Both the position numbers and the translations under genes were made by a program. This document shows positions 8,589-16,929 of a stretch of DNA of 64,000 bases, piece after piece (positions within the stretch are counted from its first letter, which is position 1; every line of letters starts with the position of its first letter). Below the pieces are notes generated by a model. It searched no databases, was not told where the DNA came from, and worked only from the letters and a program-made list of their open reading frames with translations. The stretch lies in the NCBI GenBank assembly GCA_019414725.1, contig DXLM01000006.1:6509-70508 (forward strand). Direction: 5' to 3'. The DNA is from Bacteroides sp. Its GTDB lineage: Bacteria; Bacteroidota; Bacteroidia; Bacteroidales; Bacteroidaceae.

Positions 8589-10172
8589 TTATTTTCTGAT
8601 GTCTGTCATTGGTGCCAGAACGGCTGCATTAGGAGCACGAATACGCATGTAATGGGCTACGGTGGGTGCTATATTGCCTATTTTTATAGGCGCATGGATT
8701 ATTTCCGGTTTCATTCCGTTCCCAATGAAAATCAATGGAGCCGACGCATATGAATAGCGTTGCACCTGCGTATCAAGCGAATGTTCACGGAATACAGTCC
8801 AGCCTGGTAAGACTTCTATCCATAAATCTCCGGAACATATCGGGTTATAGTAATTCTTAATTTTATCAATGGTAGGAGTCCACGCTCCCAATTGCAAACG
8901 TTGTGAAGAATACACATCTTTCACTCCGCTGAACTGTACCAAGAATTCTGCCGCACGATTTAATATCTCGGATATATTCAGTTGTTTCTGCTCTATCAGC
9001 TTATGATTCAAGTATATTTGCTGCTCAAAATGCGCCTCCACCCATTGTCCTTCACCGTAAATAGCTGCCAAATAAAGGTTCAACAGAGCAGAACAACGTT
9101 CAATATGGAATTCTCCACCCGGTATTTTATATTGAGGAGAATCAACAGGATCAGCGTCAGCATATCCTGTAGAGGTTATAAAGAATAAAGTATTGTTCAA
9201 ACCAACCTTCCGGTCTATCAATTCCAATAATTCAGCAATACTGTTGTCCAGACGTACATAGGTATCCTGCATTTCCATCGGGAGTTCTGCAGGAGCCTTA
9301 TGATCATAATTCCCGGCATAATATGCCAGTGACAAAAAGTCCGGAACAGCATCCTTTCCAATGGAAGTATTACTAAAACAAGCATTAACCAAACGGTTTA
9401 CCTCATCATTAGCATAAGGGCTTGTTTTCAATTTACGGTATTTATTTTTCCGCTCGTCATCGAAATTATGCTTGAACGTAACTTGTTTGTTCTCGCTAGT
9501 CAAATATTTATAGACAGTCACAGGCAAATAAGGCTCCCACGACATATTGCCGATACGGAAATCCAATCCTTCACGGTCATTATAAGTAGTCACCCATGCA
9601 GGAAATGTACCATAATATGTACTGCCACTCCATTTTCCTGTTTCATCATTCAACCAGAATGCACCTTTCGAAGCATGACCGGCAGCCAACACCGCCATTT
9701 CACGTGTAGGAGCGATAGAATAAACTTCAGCTATTCCTTGTGTGGCTATTACCAACTCATCTGTCAAAGTCGACACCTTCATTTTCTGCGGAGAAGTGGA
9801 CTCTGAAGTGTAAATACCCATAAAATCAGCATCGTCCACACAATTAAGGACTCGCAGAGTACTGCGGTCCATCCAGTTATCCCCCACGATTCCGTTGGTA
9901 TAAGGTGTAGTGCCAGAATAAATGGCCGCTACAGCTGATGACTTATCCACATTAATAAAGTCATATTCGGCATTCCGATAAATCCGTCCTTCTCTCCACA
10001 ACCGCTTGAAACCACGTTCACCGTATAAAGCCGAAAAAGCCTCTATATAATCAGTCCGCAACTGGTCAATAGTCAATCCGACCACCAACCTGGGAACCGC
10101 AGGAATGTTCTGTGCCTGCAACCCTGTTAATGCGATAACAGTCAAAAGAGAAGTTAAGATGCGTCCTTTCAT
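8589..10172 (-). CDS. Alkaline-phosphatase-superfamily protein (PafA-like), probable pseudoenzyme
   Basis: A 527-residue secreted protein (signal peptide of about 20 residues, ending LTGLQAQ) with the fold signatures of PafA-like phosphodiesterase/alkaline phosphatases: LVVGLTIDQLRTDYIE, IYSGTTPYTNGIVGDNW, AAGHASKGAFW, MQDTYVRLDNSIAELL. Several expected active-site features are altered. The usual D-H-G metal-ligand motif reads S-T-G (TSTGYAD, about residues 333-339). The D-x-x-G-H segment reads AYYAGNYDH (about 283-291). No T-x-x-G-H nucleophile motif precedes IYSGTTP; DKSSAVA stands there. Asp36 is kept. It may be a binding or scaffolding protein. The start overlaps the stop of the upstream DUF4105 gene (ATGA), so the two are coupled. 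Confidence 0.88.
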   Translation of the reverse strand: MKGRILTSLLTVIALTGLQAQNIPAVPRLVVGLTIDQLRTDYIEAFSALYGERGFKRLWREGRIYRNAEYDFINVDKSSAVAAIYSGTTPYTNGIVGDNWMDRSTLRVLNCVDDADFMGIYTSESTSPQKMKVSTLTDELVIATQGIAEVYSIAPTREMAVLAAGHASKGAFWLNDETGKWSGSTYYGTFPAWVTTYNDREGLDFRIGNMSWEPYLPVTVYKYLTSENKQVTFKHNFDDERKNKYRKLKTSPYANDEVNRLVNACFSNTSIGKDAVPDFLSLAYYAGNYDHKAPAELPMEMQDTYVRLDNSIAELLELIDRKVGLNNTLFFITSTGYADADPVDSPQYKIPGGEFHIERCSALLNLYLAAIYGEGQWVEAHFEQQIYLNHKLIEQKQLNISEILNRAAEFLVQFSGVKDVYSSQRLQLGAWTPTIDKIKNYYNPICSGDLWIEVLPGWTVFREHSLDTQVQRYSYASAPLIFIGNGMKPEIIHAPIKIGNIAPTVAHYMRIRAPNAAVLAPMTDIRK

Positions 10173-11344
10173 TTATTGTTTTGTCTGTAATATAATAAAA
10201 CGTGGTTTGCAGAACATATCAACAAACACAGTGCCAAAGGTAATACCGTTACATTGAATTTTTGCTGTACAAACGGCATTATCATTATAAAAAGTGTTAA
10301 ATACACTACATTTATTGTATGATAGAGGTCTTTTTTACCTTTTATAGCTCGACAAACCATGACCGGAAGGTAAAGTAAAGGGATAGGATTCAATAAAAGG
10401 ATAAGCCAATTGGACCCTACCGTAGGATGAGTAGAAAAAAGGACCAGGAAAGTAATGACACACCCCGCTAACCCTTGTACACCAAAAAGAAGCAAATCCC
10501 AAATCCAGATTATTTTCCTGGTTTTAAACTGCAACCATCCTACAAAACAAGTAATTCCTATTAAAATAAAGACACACGCCAGGGGTGACAATGGAAAACC
10601 GTCACCAACATTCTCCGGTTCTGCATCCACCACCTTTTTTTCATGCAGAATCAAAGGACGCACGCTGTCACCTACTACTATAGTCGCTTTTTTTGCCGCT
10701 TCCAGCAAATAAAAAGGGGCGAACATCTGCTTACGCGCATCAATAGGCTTATCAGCTTCACTGCCCAAACACATATCAATGCCCAGCTCATCCCATTTGT
10801 GTCCTTTAGTATATTGATGGACAATATCCCGAAAAGAGAGCCCCTCCTTTCCTTCAGAATAAACAACCTTCCCTTCAATACACCTTTCTATTACATCACG
10901 CGCACGGGTAGTGCAATTATCATAGAAAAAGTTATAACGGTAAACCCTATTCTCCGGCAGATAATTCTCTTCCAGCAATCTTCTGAGTTCCTGTTTTTCC
11001 GAAATAGTCAAATTCAATGTCTGCTGATAAACCGAGGAACCACGCATAGCATAACTGCCTTCAAAATAAGGATAACGGGTTACGCCCAATTCATAATCAG
11101 TTTCTCCTTTGACAAAACGATAGATAAAATGGGGAGCATTAAAGCTGAACATACCATAATTAAACACCCAGTCCTCTCCACGTGCCTTATCCTCATAGCG
11201 CAATGCAGTATGCCCGAACAAAGCATATATTTCCGTACCGGGAGCACAAGTCATCAGACTTACCTTTATGTTATCTTCCTGACCTCTAACCGATTGACCC
11301 AAGAAAAAGAATAACAATATCAATGCTATAATTAATTTATTCAT
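10169..11344 (-). CDS. DUF4105 envelope protein
   Basis: A 391-residue protein from the ATG at 11344. An upstream in-frame ATG at 11380 would put 12 charged residues before the signal sequence MNKLIIALILLFFFLGQSVRG, so the later start is preferred. The exported N-terminal domain has DUF4105 hallmarks: SLMTCAPGTEIYALFGHTAL, DWVFNYGMFSF and NFFYDNCTTRARDVIE, a papain-like Cys/His arrangement also seen in NlpC/P60-related folds. About five transmembrane helices follow (about residues 250-385). A -7 box TACTTTTG is at plus-strand 11370-11377. It is coupled with the PafA-like gene; function unknown, possibly cell-envelope hydrolase activity. Confidence 0.88.
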   Translation of the reverse strand: MNKLIIALILLFFFLGQSVRGQEDNIKVSLMTCAPGTEIYALFGHTALRYEDKARGEDWVFNYGMFSFNAPHFIYRFVKGETDYELGVTRYPYFEGSYAMRGSSVYQQTLNLTISEKQELRRLLEENYLPENRVYRYNFFYDNCTTRARDVIERCIEGKVVYSEGKEGLSFRDIVHQYTKGHKWDELGIDMCLGSEADKPIDARKQMFAPFYLLEAAKKATIVVGDSVRPLILHEKKVVDAEPENVGDGFPLSPLACVFILIGITCFVGWLQFKTRKIIWIWDLLLFGVQGLAGCVITFLVLFSTHPTVGSNWLILLLNPIPLLYLPVMVCRAIKGKKDLYHTINVVYLTLFIMIMPFVQQKFNVTVLPLALCLLICSANHVLLYYRQNNK

Positions 11345-11470
11345 AAATTCCATTCTCTGTTTACCGATGCAAAAGTACACCTAAATATTAATTAATTCCT
11401 CACAAATACCATTTTTTATTGCTATTCCTATTTATTTTTTGCGTTACTTTGCAGCCGAAAAAGCAAAGTT

Positions 11471-12199
11471 GTGAATTTAATAATCGACATAGGAAACTCA
11501 GTAGCCAAATTGGCTATATTCGACAAAGGCGAGTTAGTTGAAGTATTTCGTGGCTCCAATCATTCTTTAGATTGCCTCCCGATGCTTTGCTCCCGATACC
11601 CGTTGAAACGAGGTATCATAGCTTCTGTCATAACACTAAGCAATACGATCCGGCACCAACTGGAAAGATTGCCTTTTAACATCATCGAATTAAGTCATGA
11701 AACCCCTGTTCCCGTCACTAATTTATATAAAACGCCTCAAACACTGGGCATGGACCGTTTAGCAGCTGTGGTCGCAGCAAACTGGCTGAAGCCTGGACAC
11801 GATGTGCTGGTTATTGACGCAGGAACCTGTGTCACATACGATTTTATTGACGCTGACGGAGCCTATCATGGAGGCAATATTTCTCCAGGAATGCGTATGC
11901 GTTTCAAGGCATTGAACATATTCACCGACAAACTTCCCAAAGTAAGCGCTAAAGGAGAAGTTCCGATGTATGGACAATCTACAGAAACGGCTATCCGGGC
12001 AGGAGTCATTCGCGGAATGGAATTTGAAATGAGCGGCTATATCACCCATCTTCAAAAGAATTATCCGGAGCTTTTGGTTTTTTTAACGGGCGGAGATGAA
12101 TTTTCTTTTGATACAAAATTAAAAAGTATCATCTTTGCAGATAGATTTTTAGTATTGAAAGGTTTAAACAGAATATTAAGCTATAATGATAAATTATAA
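11471..12199 (+). CDS. coaX: Type III pantothenate kinase
   Basis: Phosphorylates pantothenate in the first committed step of coenzyme A synthesis. It belongs to the CoaX (BvgA accessory factor/ASKHA) fold and is 242 residues long, normal for the family. The phosphate-binding motif is LIIDIGNSVAKLAIFD at the N-terminus. TLGMDRLAAVVAA and the catalytic DAGTCVTYDF are both present, followed by HGGNISPGMRMR. The start codon is GTG. The end overlaps the following outer-membrane protein gene by 14 nt, so it begins a six-gene run of envelope genes reaching to 19062. Confidence 0.97.
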   Translation: MNLIIDIGNSVAKLAIFDKGELVEVFRGSNHSLDCLPMLCSRYPLKRGIIASVITLSNTIRHQLERLPFNIIELSHETPVPVTNLYKTPQTLGMDRLAAVVAANWLKPGHDVLVIDAGTCVTYDFIDADGAYHGGNISPGMRMRFKALNIFTDKLPKVSAKGEVPMYGQSTETAIRAGVIRGMEFEMSGYITHLQKNYPELLVFLTGGDEFSFDTKLKSIIFADRFLVLKGLNRILSYNDKL

Positions 12200-13502
12200 A
12201 AGACTGATTAGTGCGTCAATATTACTCACAGTCACAGGGCTGGCCGTAGCCCAAACAAGCACAAATTCTCCCTATACACGCTACGGCTTTGGTCAGTTAG
12301 CTGATCAAAATTTTGGTAACAGTAAAGCAATGGGAGGAATAGCATACGGTTTGCGAAACGGCTACCAAATCAACGCATCTAATCCGGCATCTTATACAGC
12401 TATCGATTCATTGACATTCTTGTTCGATGCAGGAATGACTCTTCAAAATGCGAACTTCAAGGATGGTAATGTAAAAACCAATGCTAAAAACTCAAGTTTT
12501 GACTATTTGGCCATGCAATTCCGTCTATGGCAAAAAATGGGAATGACAGTTGGTTTTCTTCCATTTTCTACAGTAGGTTACAACATTTCCAAAACACATG
12601 ATTTTGAGGATGTAGACAATAACGGAAAGTGGGCCGAATCTTATAATGGCGACGGAGGCTTTCACCAGGTTTTTGTAGGATTAGGTTATAAAGTATTTAA
12701 TAATTTGTCTGTTGGTGCAAATTTTTCATATCTTTATGGAGACATTACCCATCAATCCATGACAGCTATTGGAGCGACAGATACACGTAGTATCAAATTA
12801 GACAAATTTTCCATCAGTGATTATAAACTGGATTTTGGTTTACAGTATACTTATAAGTTAAACAAGAAAAACACAATAAATGTAGGTGCCGTTTATACAC
12901 TGGGACATACCTTGCACGGAGATGCATATAAATATCATCAGACAGGTACGGAAAGTAATGGTTCCATTTATGTACAGTCACAAACTGGCGATACTATTCC
13001 CAACCCGTTTAAAATGCCACATACATTTGGTGCAGGTCTTACTTATGTATATGACAACCGCCTGACGATTGGGGTTGACTATACTTTACAAAAATGGAAT
13101 ACAGCCGATCTGACTTGGAGCAAGTTCAACAAAGAAAGTGTGGAAATGAATAACCGCACAAAAATAGCTTTTGGTGCGGAATTCGTACCAAGTTATATCA
13201 GCCACAACTATCTGAAGCGTATCCGTTACCGTATGGGAGCTTATTATTCAACTCCTTATAATAAGGTAAGCTATACTGATCCGGACACAGGAGCGACCAG
13301 TTTTCAAGACGGTGCACGCGAATATGGCGTCAGTGTAGGTTTCGGACTTCCCATGTTCCAAAGTAAATCTATGCTGAACATTTCCGGACAATACATTAAA
13401 GTCAGTCCTAAATTTAAAGGATTAATGGAAGAGAACTATTTGAGAATCAATATCGGGCTCACTTTCAATGAACGTTGGTTCATGAAATGGAAAGTGGATT
13501 AA
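12186..13502 (+). CDS. Outer-membrane beta-barrel protein (OmpP1/FadL-like)
   Basis: A 438-residue protein with a cleavable signal peptide (MINYKRLISASILLTVTGLAVAQ). The mature part is rich in alternating aromatic and Gly beta strands, ends in a strand (LRINIGLTFNERWFMKW) and contains the Bacteroidetes segment SPYTRYGFGQLADQNFGNSK followed by NASNPASYTAIDS. It resembles putative outer-membrane transporters of the FadL/PorV type. It overlaps coaX by 14 nt and is 46 nt upstream of a TPR protein gene. Its position in a run with lptC suggests an envelope role; no substrate can be assigned. Confidence 0.88.
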   Translation: MINYKRLISASILLTVTGLAVAQTSTNSPYTRYGFGQLADQNFGNSKAMGGIAYGLRNGYQINASNPASYTAIDSLTFLFDAGMTLQNANFKDGNVKTNAKNSSFDYLAMQFRLWQKMGMTVGFLPFSTVGYNISKTHDFEDVDNNGKWAESYNGDGGFHQVFVGLGYKVFNNLSVGANFSYLYGDITHQSMTAIGATDTRSIKLDKFSISDYKLDFGLQYTYKLNKKNTINVGAVYTLGHTLHGDAYKYHQTGTESNGSIYVQSQTGDTIPNPFKMPHTFGAGLTYVYDNRLTIGVDYTLQKWNTADLTWSKFNKESVEMNNRTKIAFGAEFVPSYISHNYLKRIRYRMGAYYSTPYNKVSYTDPDTGATSFQDGAREYGVSVGFGLPMFQSKSMLNISGQYIKVSPKFKGLMEENYLRINIGLTFNERWFMKWKVD

Positions 13503-13548
13503 TAAATGGAGAGAAGCAAATAAATAACAACAACTAAATTTATATACG

Positions 13549-14904
13549 ATGAAAATGAAGATGGTAACAGCGCTGTTCGTTCTTTCCTTAGGTACAACAG
13601 CTTCTTTCGCTCAGACCGGAGCGTCAGACGGATCAAGATTCGGACATGGTGAAGACAGTATCCGATGCTTGAAAAATATCAGTATTTACACTGAGTATGT
13701 CAAAACTAACAATTTCAAGGACGCCTATACTCCTTGGATGAGCGTATTTACAGAAGCCCCCAAAGCTCAAGTAAGTACTTATACTAATGGTGCAAAAATT
13801 CTTCGTGCTTTAATAGCCGGTGAAAAAGATGCAGCTAAGCAAAAACAATACTTCAATGAACTGATGAAAGTTCACGACCAGCGTATCCAATATCTGGACG
13901 ATTTGAACAAGTTGGTTAAAAGAGATGCTACAAAGGGTTCAATTATCGGAATGAAGGCACATGACTACTTCACAATGGGTGGACAGGACATGAATGAAGC
14001 ATACAACATGTTCAAAGAAGCCATTGAACTTGAAAAAGAAAATTCCGACTATTTTGTATTACAAGAATTCATGGATGCTGCTGCCCGTAAAATGAAGAGT
14101 GATGAAGCATACAAAGAACAATTCATTCAGGATTACTTGTTTGCATCAGGAGTTGCTGATGGAGCTTTAAAAGCTGCCACAAAGGAAAATGACAAAAAAT
14201 TATTGAAAGTGGCAAAAGACAATATCGATGCATTTTTCATTAACAGTGGTGTAGCGACTTGCGACAACCTACAAGCTATCTATGCTCCGAAAGTTGAACA
14301 AAACAAAACTAATTTGGATTATCTGAAGCAAGTTATTTCTGTAATGCAGATGCTAAACTGTACAGAACAGGAAGCTTACTTTGCTGCATCTGAAGCCGCA
14401 CATGCCATCGAACCGACTGCCGAAACTGCTGTAGGTTGCGGATACATGTATTACAAGAAAGGTGATATGGACAAATGTATCGACTATTTTGATCAGGCTA
14501 TCAACTTAGAACAAGACCCATTAAAGAAAGCCGACTATGCATACAAAACCGCTGCTATTTTATTCAGCAAAAAACAGTTGAGCAAGGCAAAACAATATGC
14601 GCTGAAGTCAATCTCATTGGATGGAAACAATGGTAAGCCTTACATTTTAATTGCTAATATGTATGCATCAAGCCCTAACTGGAGTGATGAAGCCGCATTG
14701 AACAAGTGTACTTATTTTGCTGTTATCGACAAATTACAGAAAGCAAAAAGTGTAGATCCTAGTGTTGCTGAAGAAGCAAATAAACTAATTGGTACTTATG
14801 CAGCCCATACTCCTAAAGACGCAGACTTGTTCTTCCTCAGCTTGAAGAAAGGTGACTCTGTTACAATCGGTGGATGGATTGGTGAAACAACAACTATCAG
14901 ATAA
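13549..14904 (+). CDS. Exported tetratricopeptide-repeat protein
   Basis: A 451-residue protein with an N-terminal signal peptide (MKMKMVTALFVLSLGTTASFAQ). The rest is helical, with TPR-type repeats clearest at about 285-390 (AETAVGCGYMYYKKGDMDKC, IDYFDQAINLEQDPLKKADY, KAKQYALKSISLDGNNGKPY). Probably a periplasmic or outer-membrane-associated scaffold. It lies between an outer-membrane protein and lptC, whose start is 2 nt after its stop. That implies co-expression, but no partner can be named from sequence. Confidence 0.88.
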   Translation: MKMKMVTALFVLSLGTTASFAQTGASDGSRFGHGEDSIRCLKNISIYTEYVKTNNFKDAYTPWMSVFTEAPKAQVSTYTNGAKILRALIAGEKDAAKQKQYFNELMKVHDQRIQYLDDLNKLVKRDATKGSIIGMKAHDYFTMGGQDMNEAYNMFKEAIELEKENSDYFVLQEFMDAAARKMKSDEAYKEQFIQDYLFASGVADGALKAATKENDKKLLKVAKDNIDAFFINSGVATCDNLQAIYAPKVEQNKTNLDYLKQVISVMQMLNCTEQEAYFAASEAAHAIEPTAETAVGCGYMYYKKGDMDKCIDYFDQAINLEQDPLKKADYAYKTAAILFSKKQLSKAKQYALKSISLDGNNGKPYILIANMYASSPNWSDEAALNKCTYFAVIDKLQKAKSVDPSVAEEANKLIGTYAAHTPKDADLFFLSLKKGDSVTIGGWIGETTTIR

Positions 14905-14906
14905 TT

Positions 14907-15551
14907 ATGTCGTCTGAAAAAAAACAAGAATCACACTTTATATTTCTAAACATAACAGTTGCCATTTGGGCAACTGTTATGTTTGTTTTATTCCCAGCAT
15001 GCTCAGGAGGCGAAAAAAATCTGGCGGAAGCCATTACAGAAAGAGATTCATTGCCTAGCATGAAAACATTGGGGGTTACTACCCTTATATCCGATTCCGG
15101 TATTACCCGCTACAAAATTATCACAGAAGAATGGGAAATTTATGATAAAAAGAACCCTCCTTATTGGGCTTTTGAAAAAGGAGTTTATCTGGAAAAGTTT
15201 GATTCCCTATTCCATATTGATGCCAGCATAAAAGCCGATACAGCCTATTACTACGAGAAAAAGAAACTTTGGGAATTGAGAAGCAATGTGCATATCCGCA
15301 GCCAAAGAGGCGACAAATTTGACACAGACCTGCTCTTTTGGGATGAAAAACAGGAAAGGGTCTATTCTGACAAATTTATCCGCATTGAACAAGAAGACAA
15401 AATCATTACCGGTTATGGATTTGAATCCAACCAGCAAATGACAGAATATCAAATTTATAATAACACAGGTATTTTCACTGTAGAAGATACAGCACCAGCA
15501 GACAGTACAAAAGCTGTTGCAAATAGCACCAGAACTGATTCGATACGCTAA
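14907..15551 (+). CDS. lptC: LPS export ABC transporter periplasmic component LptC
   Basis: LptC passes lipopolysaccharide from the LptBFG transporter to the periplasmic LptA bridge. The 214-residue protein has an N-terminal hydrophobic segment ending in a lipobox-like FPACSGG, and beta-strand repeats matching the Bacteroidetes LptC/OstA fold (ITRYKIITEEWEIYD, KLWELRSNVHIRSQRGD, VYSDKFIRIEQEDKIITGYG). Enterobacterial LptC is anchored by a helix, whereas here a lipid anchor is plausible. It starts 2 nt after the TPR gene and is followed by a CorC/HlyC-like gene, which suggests one operon. Confidence 0.9.
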   Translation: MSSEKKQESHFIFLNITVAIWATVMFVLFPACSGGEKNLAEAITERDSLPSMKTLGVTTLISDSGITRYKIITEEWEIYDKKNPPYWAFEKGVYLEKFDSLFHIDASIKADTAYYYEKKKLWELRSNVHIRSQRGDKFDTDLLFWDEKQERVYSDKFIRIEQEDKIITGYGFESNQQMTEYQIYNNTGIFTVEDTAPADSTKAVANSTRTDSIR

Positions 15552-15564
15552 TTCACTCACTATT

Positions 15565-16824
15565 ATGGGTATTATTATACAAATTCTTATCACAATGGCT
15601 TTTTCCGCTTTTTTCTCCGGCATGGAAATAGCCTTTGTTTCATCCAATAAATTACGTTTTGAAATGGATCGTAACAGCCAAAGCATAAATTCACGTATAC
15701 TTTCCATCTTCTTTCATAATCCGAACAATTTTATCTCTACCATGTTGGTAGGGAACAACATCGCTTTGGTCATTTACGGTATATTGATGGCACAAGTCAT
15801 TGAACAAAACTTGCTGGCAGGATTGATAGACAACCACTTTTTATTAGTACTGATCCAAACAATTATTTCCACATTAATCATCTTGGTCACAGGAGAGTTC
15901 CTGCCTAAAACCTTATTTAAGATTAATCCCAATTTCACTCTGAATATTTTTGCAGTTCCCACTTACATTTGCTATGTCTTGCTCTATCCCATCAGCAAGT
16001 TTGCTTCGGGAATATCCAATATATTACTTTACATTATAGGCATTAAAACAAATAAAGAAGCCAATGAAAAAGCTTTTACCAAAGTCGATCTAGATTACTT
16101 TATTCAAAGCAGTATACAAGATGTTCAAAATGAACAAGACATAGACACCGAAGTCAAGATATTCCAAAATGCACTAGATTTTTCGAATATCAGAATTAGG
16201 GATTGTATGGTACCCAGAACCGAAATTGTTGCCATAGAATATGGAACTCCCATAGAAGAACTAAAAGCCCGCTTCATTGAAAGCGGAATCAGTAAAATCA
16301 TTGTCTATAAAGAAAACATTGACAATATTATAGGTTATATCCATTCTTCTGAAATGTTTCGTGAACAGACCGACTGGACTAAGAGTGTCCGCCAACTACC
16401 TATTGCTCCCGAAACGATGGGAGCGCATAAGCTGATGAAACTATTCATGCAGCAAAAGAAATCCTTAGCTGTAGTAGTCGATGAATTCGGAGGTACATCC
16501 GGCATCGTGGCGCTAGAAGATTTAGTGGAAGAAATTTTCGGTGAAATAGAAGATGAGCATGACACGACTTCTTACATAGCCAAATCTGTCGGTGACAATG
16601 AATACATCCTTTCCGGACGTCTGGAAATAGAAAAAGCCAATGAATTGTTCTCACTTGACCTACCGGAAAATGATGATTACCAAACTATCGGTGGACTCAT
16701 CCTGCACCAATACCAAAGCTTCCCCAAAATACATGAAGAGATCACTTTCGATAAATTCCATTTCAAAATAATTAAAGTAACAGCAACCAAAATTGAATTA
16801 GTAAAGTTGAAAGTAACCGAATAA
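15565..16824 (+). CDS. CorC/HlyC (CNNM-type) membrane protein with CBS domains
   Basis: A 419-residue protein. I take the ATG at 15565 (MGIIIQILITMAFSAFFSGMEI), 13 nt after the lptC stop, rather than an upstream in-frame ATG at 15517 inside lptC. It has an N-terminal DUF21 transmembrane domain (about 1-190) with the conserved FSGMEIAFVSSNK. A CBS pair follows (DCMVPRTEIVAIEYGTPIEEL; KLMKLFMQQKKSLAVVVDEFGG). The C-terminal CorC/HlyC transporter-associated domain (about 340-419) contains DDYQTIGGLIL. The family is linked to Mg2+/Co2+ efflux; in Bacteroidetes the gliding protein GldE belongs here too, so the exact role is open. Confidence 0.92.
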   Translation: MGIIIQILITMAFSAFFSGMEIAFVSSNKLRFEMDRNSQSINSRILSIFFHNPNNFISTMLVGNNIALVIYGILMAQVIEQNLLAGLIDNHFLLVLIQTIISTLIILVTGEFLPKTLFKINPNFTLNIFAVPTYICYVLLYPISKFASGISNILLYIIGIKTNKEANEKAFTKVDLDYFIQSSIQDVQNEQDIDTEVKIFQNALDFSNIRIRDCMVPRTEIVAIEYGTPIEELKARFIESGISKIIVYKENIDNIIGYIHSSEMFREQTDWTKSVRQLPIAPETMGAHKLMKLFMQQKKSLAVVVDEFGGTSGIVALEDLVEEIFGEIEDEHDTTSYIAKSVGDNEYILSGRLEIEKANELFSLDLPENDDYQTIGGLILHQYQSFPKIHEEITFDKFHFKIIKVTATKIELVKLKVTE

Positions 16825-16929
16825 TAGATTTTTTTCACAATAAAATAGCTTGTAAGCTGCATTTTTTGTATCTTCGTGCGCTAAATCTATGAAGTATAAA
16901 AAAACAATAAACAAAAATAGTAAAATTAA

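Noticed and set aside
10643..11314. 223-codon frame antisense to the DUF4105 gene
   Set aside because: Shadow frame; the minus-strand protein has the signal peptide and family motifs.
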